Source: Coprinopsis marcescibilis
Lineage: Eukaryota; Basidiomycota; Agaricomycetes; Agaricales; Psathyrellaceae
Direction of reading: 5' to 3'
Length of the DNA stretch: 52,625 nt
NCBI GenBank assembly: GCA_004369085.1
Contig: ML210344.1
Location: 2,308 to 54,932 of the forward strand
Below, piece by piece: positions 20,626 through 33,400 of the stretch. The notes beneath the pieces were generated by a model. The model did not search any database. It was not told the DNA's origin and was given only the letters and a program-made list of their open reading frames with translations. The translations under genes were made by a program, and so were the position numbers. How positions within the stretch are numbered: position 1 is the stretch's first letter; each line of letters opens with the position of its first letter.

Positions 20626-23123
20626 CTATCTGCCACTTGATTGGGTGATATCTGGATCGTATATAATTTTCGCGGGGCTCCTGAAAAAGAGCGTTATGAT
20701 GAGCGGGTTCAGTAACATTGATTGAGGGAAGCGTGCCAACCTATGCTCTTTACCCTGTACGTCGTTCTCGTTGATTAGCCCTCTCTGGCCGAAGCAAGTA
20801 AGTGGTACATACGCTCTCCTCCCATGCTATCTGCGCTTTGAGCTCTGTCAGCCCAAATGAAATGATTACCCCGTAGTCCAACTGGTAGTACGCTGATACA
20901 CTTGACCCTTGTGTGCCATAGCGGAGAGGAAGGTTCAGATGCGAGAAGTCCATTTCTATGGTGCAAAGAAGCGTATATTTGTCTGGTAGGAAGTCCCCTT
21001 TCTAGATCTGAACGTCGATGTGAAATGCGGAATGGATACTCACCGGGCTCGTCGCTTTGCCATTTCGGATTTGGATTCTTTCCGCGGTAGCAGAATATCC
21101 TGAATGGGACGGACTTGAAGAAGGCCTTATCAACTGACTTGCGACAGTAGTCCTCACGGAACTCTTTAGTCTCGTGTATTTGGGTGTTCTGAAGACATGT
21201 AAGTCACGAGGGTAACTGAAGGCTCCGGCGCTCGAACCTTCTTCAAAATGACGTCAAAGCTTCCGCTGAGACGCTGTTCGCCGGCGTAGGATGTGAATAC
21301 ATCACTCGATCGCTGGGCGTGTTCAGGATCTTGAGGATTATATTTCAAGGTACAGAATTGGCCATATGTGAATTTGGCAACTCGCGTTCGGACAAAGTGG
21401 TCGAGATAAAAGGATATCGCCCCATCTGAGACAGCTTTATTGCTTTCGAGGACTCAGCTGACTCCAAAGATGAGTAGAGAAACTGCTTACACGTGGCTAT
21501 CGGGTCGAATGACGTTTAGACCTTTTGGCGTGAGCGCTTGTGAAACCTGATGGAAGAGCCAATCACTGGCGGAGAACCCTCCGACCAAGACGACGTGCTA
21601 CCAAACGCTTAAAACGATGTGTCTCCTGCTGATCGGATAATCACACTAACCGAGATTGGTTTATGGCAAGTCTTTCTCTGTTCAAGCACAGCGCTTACAA
21701 CGCAGCGCACCGATGGCGCGAAAAATAGTGCAACATCGGACCTATCCGTTCTGGGAGTTAGAAGCTGGTGTCATAAATAGAAATGCTTACCCTTCTAGCT
21801 TAAGCTGTCCAATTCGTATGTTGCAATGAGGGTCGTTGTCCCTCGTGCTGCCAAATTTGATGTATTGAGATTCTTGGTTGTTCCTGAACCTCAACTTGGT
21901 AGTCTTGTCGAAGCAGTCGATAATGTGGTCGAGATCTTCCAAGAAGTCGGATTCTGAGAGAAAAGCTGTTCCGCTTCAGCGAACTTTGTAAACAACGCAA
22001 CATATACGGTCGACAAACCTTCGAGGAAGTCCCGCGCATTGAAGGTAACCGACAATGAGCCATGGAGATGACCTAGCATGATTTCTTAGTATGAGCACCG
22101 ATGATTAGATTAAACTCTGCCTACATTGAGGCACCGCAATTTCTTCGAAACTCGGTTCAGCTGCACTGGGGCCACCAACACTAGCATACGCGCTGAAATC
22201 AATTGTACCTCCACCTGCATCCACGATCACAACCCCTTCTTGGTTCTGAAGAGTGATCAGTGGGCATAAAATGTCACAAACTCGTATCCTCACCTGAATG
22301 GCTCCAGGGGGGAGACCATTGTGGATGGCAAAATGAAGACTTGCTTCGCCCTCCGTGACAAACGTAATCCTGCTATGTGCGGCAACCCTGTCTGGGACCA
22401 GTCCCGCGATGACTGACGCGTCTCGCATTTCCTGTCGTTGAAACCCTTCCCAGCCATTTGGATGCGATAGCACATAGTGTATATCGTCTTTGACTTGTTT
22501 CCAAAGCTCGGAGCCGTTTGGGTGAGTTTCTTGAATATAGTTGGAGGCGCATTGTAGCAGGTATCGAAGAAAGTCAGCCAAAATGTTGACCACAGTCTTT
22601 CCGTGTGGAAGAGGTGGCACCTGCCCAGTGAACTCGGTTGATTTTTGTGATTTGGGTCGTAGATGGAGCTTGAACCTATAAACTTGAGTACATGTGTCAG
22701 AGTGATTATTTGTTCGATAGGATCCGCACCATTCAGCTCGTGACCAGCTACTCTCGCTTGCTTGCTCGGCTATGCCCTCACATTTGGCTTCTGCGCCCAC
22801 AGCTACGACCTTTCCATCCTTGTTGTAGTAGATGAGTGACGGAATCTTGGACGCTCCGCTGATGTGGTCCTGAGCTGGGTATCTACGGCGATTTGAGGGC
22901 GGTGAGATACGACCATAATAGCAAAGCGCACTTTGTCACACCCTTAATCTCTGGCACTTGCCCTGGGTCCAAGATGCTACAAGTTGGGCATTATCAGTCA
23001 GTAAATCTAAAAACCAAGGTACTGCTACTAGTACCTGTATGAGATACCGCTATATGTAGTGCCAACGTCAAAAGCCAGCAATAGCTTTCGCCGCGGTCCT
23101 GCGTAGGCTGAGCGAGCTCTCAT
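20626..23123 (-). CDS. HSPA12-like Hsp70-family ATPase (intact copy)
   Basis: I could trace 14 exons: 23123-23035, 22976-22932, 22882-22730, 22675-22294, 22245-22125, 22072-22019, 21953-21791, 21750-21651, 21597-21491, 21442-21238, 21188-21044, 20982-20813, 20754-20741 and 20680-20626. They close to 600 residues. The actin/Hsp70 ATPase motifs are in order: phosphate-1 AFDVGTTYSG (about residues 20-29), phosphate-2 VIVDAGGGTIDFSAY, and the adenosine motif VVLVGGFSASDWLF. The protein ends RSPAKIIYDPDI. This is the plan of animal HSPA12A/B and their large fungal expansion: divergent Hsp70s lacking a canonical substrate-binding domain, with unclear clients. One coding exon is only 14 nt. The gene flanks the GTPase cluster, and a truncated copy of it lies at 752-1584, so the locus has been duplicated. 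Confidence 0.92.
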
Positions 23124-23692
23124 ACTAGCAAGCTATTGGAGATGAAGGCACAAGATATACTTGAAGTTAGACGCCCAACACGAGGCACCAGACGAAGCGT
23201 GAGAATCTCTTACTCACTGTGGCCATCCCATTTCAATCTCCTATTTAAGATGAACAGTAACCGTGATACCCGCTGCGTCGAGCCCGAACTGCCCTGAAGT
23301 GATTCAGAAATATACTCTGATTCTGAAGTCATGATCAACCAGCCGCAGTGTGCGGTCATCAGCGCATTTTTCTGGTACGCATCTTCGCTCACTGGCATCA
23401 ACTCCTGTCAATGCAATTTGCGCTCATGTTTTGTAATCCCATTCTAGAATCGGACATGTCGGGGCAGACTGAAGTTATTTCGCTCAAAGGGACAAGGCGC
23501 TTTGGCGCCTAGGAAGACCAGATGACACTCCATCTATCAACCCGTGGCGCCGGTCGCGGAATGTTTCGTTAATCCGAGCTTGTCACGACGAGAAAACATC
23601 ACAGCAGCGCTGGTATCGTCCTAAATCAGCACGCTGCTATTCCTCACTATTTACGCCCAACACCATCCGCTCTCGTGTACTCTCCAAGAGTC
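23124..23692. promoter_or_regulatory. Divergent intergenic region between the HSPA12-like and DUF6535 genes
   Basis: About 570 bp separate the two divergent starts, so both promoters should lie here. No confident TATA box or operator is seen. No gene remnant is recognised. Confidence 0.45.
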
Positions 23693-26600
23693 ATGGCAAA
23701 TGAGGATGTCCCCAAAGATGTCCCCAAATCGCCTCATGTGAGCTCCGCCTCTGCTCCGCTCGCAGCATACGCTTCTCACGCATACCCTACTCTTCAGGAT
23801 CCCAAGTTTGCGCCCGACAGGGACAACGCAGAAAAGGGGAGGACGAATGATGACCAGGCTTCACAATTCAATGGCATGTCCAGCTTCACTGGGCAACGAA
23901 TTACACACTCACTTTGTCATTGGGAAATCAGACAAATCAGCGAAGGAACGGTTTCGTCCGGATGCAAAGATCTGGTCGCTATACCTTGCGGATGCTGCGG
24001 AAAAGGCAAACGAACGTGCTAAGCGTTGGAACACGGGGCTTGATTCCCTCCTGATATTTGTATGTTCGTTCAGCGAAGCATCTCACGACTTTTCATCGAA
24101 CTCTGGGATGTAGGCTGGTTTGTTTGCCAGCATTGTCACATCTTTTCTTGTGGAATCGCGTCGGAAACTCGTCCAAGACGAACAAGAGGCGGTCCTCTTC
24201 GACATACGCAATGCACTTCGCAATCAGCCCCCACTAGACGCTGGATTTTACCCGGCTGTCGCAGATGTGTGGATTAATGGATTGCACTTTGCAAGCCTGT
24301 TTTTCACGTTGTTCAGCGCCATATTGGGAGTCTTGGCAAAATCGTGGCTCGTCAATTTCGTCCCCGCCGTCAATCGTCAAGAATCGCCAGACGCTTATCA
24401 ACGTTGGATGCTGGACGAAGGGGCGGAGCGATGGAAGTTGGAAGGTGTCATTACCACTGTCCCGTTCATGCTGCAAGTGGCATTCTTTCTCTTCGCTATT
24501 GGCTTGGGCGTCGACGCTTTCCACGATCACCGAGGAATCGGCATATTCATACTTGTGGTGGTAACTGCCAGCACCCTGGCGTATTTACTGATTTCACTCT
24601 TCCCTTTCTTCTCCCAGAATGTCACATGGCCTTTCAAAACACCGCTTACCGACATCCTCCTCAATCTATTCGGCAACCTCTTGCCACCGCAAGACTCACG
24701 TGCCGAATCCCCTCACGCAATTACTGTTTTATCCAAAATCTGGCGCGAAAAACTGATGCTTTCCTCGAAAGAAGGCAACGTAGACGAGGCCGTGGCCGAA
24801 CTCACGCGGAAGCCTCCACTACCAGAACGTCTGCAAACCTTTGCGGCTGAAGTTCCAAACAAATCTCTCCAACGGTTGGCGGACTGCATGAAACCGGATT
24901 ATCTGGACCGACAGAAACGACATGCGATTGTATACAACCATTTACAAGCCCTATTCCTCTTCGCTAAACATTGCGAGAAGTCCCCTAAAATCTTGGCTGC
25001 GTTGAAGGATACTCTCCGAATGGCCCTCGAGACGGACGGACCTTTCTGTCGCTGGAACTTCTTTCCCGAGCCGATCCGTCCGCTGGCTTTCACTGTCAGG
25101 GCCCGTATTCTTTTGTCGTTTGGAAAGGAACTGGATAGGAAGGATATCGAGGACCGGGAAGTGGCAGAGCAACCATGGGGAAAGCTAGTTCGATATTTAC
25201 AGCCAAAAGATCGCAGAAACTTTATGATGACCGTCAACCAAGCATTAATAACAGGCGAGAAGAATTTGCAAAAAGTCAGTTCTCTTACCCTCGGTCTTTG
25301 CATTGCCAAAGGTAAGTTGCATTTATTATAGTTAACCTCTGATTGCTAACTTTCGAGCTGGTGCTCTAGCTGCCAACGCCAACGTGCAGAGTGAATGGGA
25401 CTCGGAAGACAGACGGAGCGAATCAATGGAGCTTGCTCGTGAATATATCCAACGCCTTTTCAAAACCCTCGGTAGGTCCTCCAGCCCTTATCCTTGATGC
25501 ACAGCTCACAGATACAACGCTAGCTTCTGGATGGGAGGAAGGATTGCGAGACTCAGTGAAGTCACAATCTGGTCTCATTGACGACAGTACATTCAGTGAA
25601 GCGGATGGTGTTATTCTTGAGGCTGTTGGACTTCCGGAAAACCTTGTTTCGGCGTTGGGGGACCCCAATCCTGAGATGCAGATCCAAGCTATCCAGCTCA
25701 TATCGACCATGGTGGAGAAAGGCAAGTGATTTTTGTGTATTGTAAATGCAGTTGAACTTATCATTTATACTCACCAGAGAACTACTCTGGGGATGGAATT
25801 ATCGTTTGTCTGCCTAAATTGGTCGGACAACTTGCAGTGAAAGAGTTAGATGAAAATGTGCGGCGGAGTGTATTACAGTCTGTACGCATCATAGGATCAA
25901 ACGGTATGTATCGATCATGCATAAATCTAGATCCGCAATTCATCTGTCCGTTAGAGCAACTGCGTTCCGAATTGACACAGCAGCTCCGATACACCGTTCA
26001 GACAGAGCTTTATGGCGATAGTCAAGTTCTTCTTGACATTATTCCACTTCTGATGGAGGATGCTGGTGAGCAATCTTGTCTGTGTTTCCACTCGGTAACC
26101 AACATTGACGTTCCAACGCCCACAGCTCTAGCGAAGATTTTCGAAGATGTATTTCAGGACATAGAGTGTGATCAACTCATTAATGTCGTATCTTCCAACA
26201 CCGACGAAGATTTCCTGGATTCTGTAAGGAGGTTACTGAACACACTGGGGAAAATCGGTGAGTCAAATGGAAGTACAACCTTACGCATTTGCTCAATGAG
26301 ACTTATGATTAGATGGTCCTCGCGCAAAGCTCCAGGCTATCATACTGGCGCTACTAGAGAAATACAAACTACCGGAAGCCTTTTGGGACTACGGTCATGA
26401 TCGCAGTATGAAGGCGATTATGTGGTTAATAAAACTTCCTCACAGTCATTCTTGCTACCCTTGGAATAGTAGGTCGTCCCACCTTTGTTGTGCTACTGTC
26501 TAACGAGCGCATCCAGTTCCTTTCTTTACAGAGCGTATGAAAGACTCTCTTCCAAACATTTCCTTTGCCGCAGTAGCGCACTCTGATTCATCAACGAGGG

Positions 26601-29600
26601 ATGCGGCAATTGAACTTATGCGTGCTCTGAGAGGCTGGAGGCTAGAGCCTGCGCGCTTCGAATCAGTGGAGCTATTTGAGCCAGTCGCTGTGGACAATGT
26701 GGGATCGGAAGCTGTGGATACACTCGAGCCACTGTCCGCAGCTCAAGGGGGAGCGGAGCGTGTGGCACCCCAATCACTGTTCTCGTTCATTTCCACTAGC
26801 CTTATTTCTCAAGGTGACTCCTCCCCGCATTTTGATTGTCAGCTCCGCCATTGACACAAGCTATAGACCAATTCAAAATCCTTGTTGTCGCCCCAGTTGA
26901 GATACAATGCTTAATCCCAGCCGACTTGGAGGACTCTGTGCACCGCGCCTTGGAGGACACCAGCTCATGGGACTCACAAAAGCGAAGCAATGCTCTGCGC
27001 TTTTTGAGTGGATTTAGCGAAGGTCCCTTGAACGTTCTTTCCCCTAACCACATTGAGCTTACCCCTGCCGTTTCAGAGGACTTGCCTATTCCCATCACTG
27101 AGAGCATCCTTAAAAAGGCTTTCAAGTTAGCAATTGGTGATGGGGATTTCTACGTTCGACTCGCTGGAATCGCTCTCTTTGAATCTATGTTCGAACAAGG
27201 ACAGTCCCAAGGAAGCACCATTGACCATTCTTTTACGCATTTTGCTTCAGGTCAGAGCCAACCTTTCATTCGTGACCTACCCGTGCAGCAGATTCGTGGT
27301 CTACTCGTGGAGCAGAATAAAGAGAGAGAGAAAGTGTTGGAGACGGAGGAATTTGACCGACTCTTAAGGTTGTACGACGGCTCTCCCCCTGCCTCTGATT
27401 TGGAATCTGTTAAACGTGCAATCAACCGCGTTGTTCACGAAGAACTTGATGCGGCCGCTTACAGACAGGCTGCGGAGTTGTTGCCAACGCTAAGTACGGC
27501 TCCCAGTGCTCCGTGACCCTATGTTTATGCTAAATTCGGTATCTTTCCCGCTAGACGATGATCCAGCACTTTTGGAGCTGCTTCCAGAAAGGTTCTCCGT
27601 GGCTGATAACGATCATGGTGGTTGGATGGTTGCGATTGGTTGGATGAAGATTCTTATATTATTCTTCGAGCATGGTGAATGTTATATGTCTGTCTGTACA
27701 GTCTTCGATGCTGACTTTACATTAGATGCCCTCGCAGATCGTGCGTATCAGGTCATGTCGAACAGTTTTGGAGTGGAGATCAATGTGGACACCATTCGCA
27801 ACATAAATGTCCCTCTATTGAATGTGGTTACTGCGATGTCATCCCCGAATTTAGTGTTCTTACAAGAAGCCTGCACGGGGTGGCTTGGAGAGATTTCAAA
27901 GACAAGTGTGTACATGTCACCCACTAATAAAGTCGAGGAACTGACACTGCGGATAAGCCACATTGCACGAATCGCTAGCTCCGCTTCACAAGGCGGTGAC
28001 TCAACTAGGGGATATCAACTATGGTCAGAGGGAGCAAGCCCTCGTACTCTTGGGTTCTATGGCAGAGAAACCTACAGCCGAAGATGGTTGCGAAACCTTC
28101 CGACATGTGGTCGCATTGAAGTCCTTCGAAGCAATCGCGGAAGGTTTTCCAGTGAAGGGTGTAGATGCCGCCATTTTGGAAACCCCGTCATACCTTTATC
28201 AGAGCTGGGCAAACATTTTGGGAGCGCTGAAAGGAAGCGGTAAGGAGACGGGTGGACAGATAACAAGCGACCAGTAGTGACATTCTCATTTCAAAACAGG
28301 AAACCTTGGTGCAGTAGTCACCAAAATCGCGGACCGTGCACTCAAAGAAGAGGACGATAGCACTCGCTTGATATCTGTGCAGATTCTGCAGTCGTTGCTG
28401 GACCACCCGGATCATGGTACGCGGTAATCTCATGCAACCATGTCCGATTTATTAACTACCATTCGGTCACACAAGGCGCCAGATTTTATGAACACGCGAA
28501 AGCGTCCTTCCCCGCCAAGCTCGACTCGGTGTTAAAGGAAAGGCTCTGGACAATCAGAAGAGCTTGGGCAAACATTCTTCCAGTCCTATCAAAGCAAGGT
28601 TCGGTTCCTCGTATCTTTTTTGCACCTGGAGCTCTGTTCTCACCTCCAAGTTGTCACCCAGTGACCAGACATCCAGATGGGCCAGCGACACTCATCGACC
28701 TGGCCCTCAAAGACGAAGATTATGATGTACGACTTGTAGCTTCGAGGGCATTGTCCACTTTACGCAAAGATCGTAGGCTGATTATTTGAGTAAAGTCTGA
28801 GGGATGCTGATCTCATGTTAGACAAGCTTCCAACTCAGAGTATCCCATTGGCATCTGCGATGGAAACAATACTGAAAGGCTCATCACCAGAGCACCGTTC
28901 CCGGGCGATCTCAGCTCTCCACTCGCTTACCACAGGACCGGAAGGTACGGTTTTAGTTTTACTCGTTGTCTACCCGCTAAAGGTATATGCATTAGCTTCG
29001 TTCCCAGAAGTGCTTGAATCGATGGTCTCGCAGATTTTAAATGTTTCTATTCTTGACGAGAGCAACGTTGTACAGGAAGAGGCACAAAGACTTCTCTTTG
29101 CTGCTATCACAGATGATGGCCCTCTCCGAAGTGACCCAAACAAGTTGTTCCGTGCAATCCAGAGTAATGGATCTTTGTTCACAGAGAGGGGATTCCAGGT
29201 TGTTTCCGCCCTCTTCAACCTAGGTATGTCATCCATTTGGTTGCACTCCGTACTAATAATATATATACTTATTTCAATCAGTTCAATCTGAGATCACCCC
29301 GAGTTTCGCAAGCAGTCTAGCACCAAAACTTCGTGACCCACTTTGGTTTACCCGGTTCACTGCTTTGCGGTTACTACTCGCCTTGCACTCACAAGGCGAG
29401 TTTTCTACTCTTCGTTTCGGAGATAACTAGACTTATTCTTCTTGGTAAATAGCGAAAGGAATGTCAAGCAGCCTGAGCGCCGGGCTCATTCAATCCATAA
29501 CTCCCGAACTCATCAATATGGCCATCGAAGACAAGAACGACGATGTGCGGTCTGAAGCGCTGAGCTTGCTCCTCCTGCTGTTTGGAAAAGGTATATTTAC

Positions 29601-30374
29601 TTTCCGTACGTTCTGAATTCTTCCTTACCTTGGAAAAAGTTTCTGTCCACGCACTTCCTACCAACCTCAAATTTGCTCAGCCGCAGTTTATGTCCCTGTT
29701 GCAAAACAAGCGACTGAGGGCGCAGGCGGTATCCCTCGTTTCCCTGCTCGCACAAGATCCGGAAGGTATGCTACTCCCATCTTCTATTTTCCTCGTTCCT
29801 TGTTCACTCATGCCTTACTCGAAGTCCGACGATCTGTCGCGAAATGGGTCACGTCATCGGTCTGCAGAATGATCTCAACTCCCGCTTCGATGAATTCAGC
29901 CACAGGTCCATTTGAGAGTACAAAGCTCGTAGATGGAACAATGGAGCTACTCGCAAGTCTGGTTTTCAACGGTACGCACCCTCTTTCTATCTGGTCCCAC
30001 TGTAACAGTATTAATACCGCGTAGGGAGGGTCTGTAATGCGCGAAGGCAACCGACAGATCACATCCTTCTTCTTCTGGCGTCTTTCCTTGCCTTAGACCC
30101 AGCAATAGGGAAGCTACGATTTTCGACCTTCATGGGGCTTCAAACCCACTACAACGACTTTGCCCAAGCTGGAGGCATGTTCCAGTGGATACCAGGGAAG
30201 AATCCCAAGTGGTCAAATGACAATATGATAGGACCAGAACAGCCGACACCGGAAGATCTCTTGGTTTGGTTTATGGCTGCCAACTTTGGGCATCACGTCA
30301 CGATTATTGAAGTCAATGAATGGTTAGACATGAAGCAGTATATCCCACCACCACCACCTATGACACCATGGTAG
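23693..30374 (+). CDS. DUF6535 membrane domain fused to a long HEAT/ARM-like repeat region
   Basis: A large multi-exon gene. Exons I could place include one ending at 24059, then 24114-25311, 25370-25471, 25512-25721 and 25778-25903, with more down to the stop at 30374. The start at 23693 and the first intron are uncertain, because the frame changes between 23737 and 23940. The N-terminal domain begins FRPDAKIWSLYLADAAEKA and has four hydrophobic segments (about 24045-24160, 24285-24350, 24450-24515 and 24540-24615), the plan I recognise as DUF6535, common and multi-copy in Agaricomycetes. The remainder is made of helical pairs with HEAT-like spacing, for example NDDVRSEALSLLLLLFGK and EDYDVRLVASRALSTLRK. 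Most introns I could phase in the repeat part are phase 1. One intron (25722) has a GC donor. Probably a membrane-anchored scaffold with a long solenoid; its function is unknown. Confidence 0.82.
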
Positions 30375-30486
30375 CTGTCTGTGTGCCTTTCCTTAGAACC
30401 ATGTATGAACGGCAATTTTATCGGGGGATTTTAACAGATAACTTGTTTGGTGTATTATACAATTGTGTCTAGAAGTTCGAAAGTGG

Positions 30487-33400
30487 CTAGGTATATTCGT
30501 TGTGTTCTGCTTGAGAGGAGCTGGGAGGGTTGGGATCGTGATTGGGAATGAGCTTTTTAAATCGTTGCATGGCGTCTAGTCGAGAGTTCCAGTTAGACTT
30601 GACCTCCACGCGATGCTTATCGTAATTCGTGGAAGAAAATATGGTGGTAAAGCAGTCGGACAGAACGCTGAGATGTCGCACAAAATGCGGTAGGTTGATC
30701 GCAGATACAATCTTGAATTGACCAACAGGCGTGCACTCGGTCATCCCTTCAGCGGTTTGTACTGTGACGCGGAAGTACTCGTTTTCGTGAGCATCGTTTG
30801 AGAACGCCGATATTGTGCCAATAGAGTGTGGTTCGATGACGATGTTGACAAATTGAAAAGCGGTTTTCAGTGTGTCGAACGCATAAGGAAGACCTGAATC
30901 GTTCCAGATAATGCGAACAAAGTCGTTGCCGATGTGTCGTTTCTTATAGTTAAGCATTGGGTCGTGCGGGTGACTGGGCATCAGGGTTGCGGTATGGAAA
31001 AGAATTTGGCGTATGTCATCCCACCATGCATATGCATACTCCCCGTCTTCACTTGGATCTAGTGCTCCAGTGTAAATGTCCTTTTCAGAACTAATCTTGA
31101 CCAAATTGCCGATTCCGTCAAGAAACCGAGTGTAGGCTTGAGACCCATGGGAGTTGCAGAGGATATCGATCTCCTTGGTCTGTCCAGGCGCAACGTACAT
31201 GATGCCGACTTTGTGTGTGTCGATGACGGGGATATGGTCCAAGATGCCAATCGATTTGGAAAGTCCGGAAATATCGGTCACATCACGGAAAGGCTGGGAT
31301 GTTTCTGCCACGGGACTCATGTGGAAGAATAGGTGCGATGCAAGCGATAGTTGTTCGAGGTCAGTGTTCTGTTCGGCCTCGGACTGCTCAGCATGATGTG
31401 CTGCTGCCTATAAGTGACATTAGCAATGGGAATAATGGGCAAAAGGAGTCCTATTTACCGCTTCGGATGCCTCGATGGGTATTTCATGATTCCAGTCCGC
31501 GAAGGATACCCAAAATTCTGGAGGCCCGCGGTCGCCTGAAAGCTTGTAAAAGTGATCTTTTCTGCAGATTAGGCTTGCAGACCCCGAGGGGCGCCTTGAC
31601 ACAAGTTTTATCCATCCATTTCTATCCAGTGGTTTCACTGAAAGAAAGGAGTTACCGATCATCCACGTCTTCAAGCCAGGCGAATTCGTCGGTTTGGCAA
31701 TGTTGGGTTGCAAAACAATGTCGTGGACCAATGTCTTTCGCGCATTTGCGACTCCGTAAGTGTTCCTCGCTAACCAATCGAAACAGACCTGAGTCGGACC
31801 ATCCACCTCTTCTTTCCCATCGTTGGCGAGATGGAATTGTCGGGTAATGTAAGGAATGTGCCTTTGGCGGTCACTCAGTTTCAAAACAGAGAACCAAGTG
31901 TACACAGTAACGTAGGACTGGAGTCGGACGTGCTGTGACAAGGTCCAGGATCGAGTCGTTGATTCACGAAGTTGGTTATAGTGCTGAAGGTACTGCAGCG
32001 CGACGCCGAAAACCATCTTGAAGTCTTCCTCCGTAAAGCTTGCGTATAGCGATGGAAGTGAACTAACCATTCCCAGGAAAGCCAGAATGTGAACAGCCAT
32101 GTTAGGATTGGACATGATTTGGGCGAGCTTTTCGAGGATCTTTGGTAGTGACCTCGACAACGAATTGCTGATTTCGAACGCCGAAAGGGACAGCGCATGC
32201 AAGCAACACTTGATGGTTGAGAATGGCCCATCTAGTCCGGAGAAGAACGACTCCACGAGCAGAAAACGCTGCTGGGTGTCGAAATACGACTTGTAGCTGA
32301 TCAACGTCGATAGGGTATGATGTGCAAGGCCTTGAAGATCGCGAAGCTTTAGCTCCTCTGGGCAGTCTTCCGCTGTCTGTGAAACGAGCGTCCCGTTGAT
32401 TATTCCGGTTGATAAGACGTAGAGTAGTTTCGTGATTGCCGTCCGAGAATTTGGTCCGCAGAACAGATGCTTGTTGCCTAGTTGGACGGGAAGGTGGCAA
32501 AGGACGTATGAAACCAGTTCCCAGCTTGGCTCTTTTTCGATCAAGTCTGCCAATGCGGCGACGTATTTAGAGACCGGTAGAACATGCTCTTTTTGGGTTC
32601 CAGTGGAGTCAAAGGAACGAACGCCGTTCTTGATGGCGTCAGGTTCAACAGGCTTGAAAGACAGAGCCTCTGGAAGTTGCCACAATGTCGCCCGCTCTGA
32701 GATATCCATCGTCGTCCGAGAGCGGCCACGAGATGGTTGCGTGGTCGATTCTACAGGTTTTTGATTAGCCTGAGATCTTGGCGTGGTTCGTGGCCGAACC
32801 GAACGATTTCGAGCGACATGTTCCTCAAGGATCTCATCCTTGTGTGCTCGCATGAGGGAGTCTGGAAGGCGGTTGATAAGAGATGCAAGGTAGGCGCTGC
32901 ATTCGTCGGTGTCGTACGTTTCCAGGGCGAAGTACACGCGGTGGTCCCTGTCTGCACGTAGACGCATGAGGAATTGAAGGATTAGAAGCCGTGGTGGGGG
33001 ATTAGCCACCTCTGAGAGTGCCCGGACGAAGGTGTTGAAAATCGTAATCGCAATCCGCTTGTTATCATCATTCAATGCCAGGTCAGTGAAGCATACTTGG
33101 CTGAAGATGTTGATCAAAGTTCGAGCGGCCGATGTTGAGACAGAGTCGTTGGGATGACCAAACAGGAGCTTGATGAGAAGTTGTACTGGATAAGAGTCCT
33201 CGCTTTCGGAAATAGTGAATATAGTTTCTTCTTCAAGAATCCCGAATAAAGAATCCGAAGACTCCGAGGCAATTAGGGGATTCAAGGTCTCCATGACAAG
33301 CTGCGCAAGGGCTTTGCGATAAGTGGGGCTCTCTTTGATGCTGGTATACACTTGTGAAAGTGTCTCAAGGATAGCAGCGCGGGTTTGGGGTCTGGCGGGG

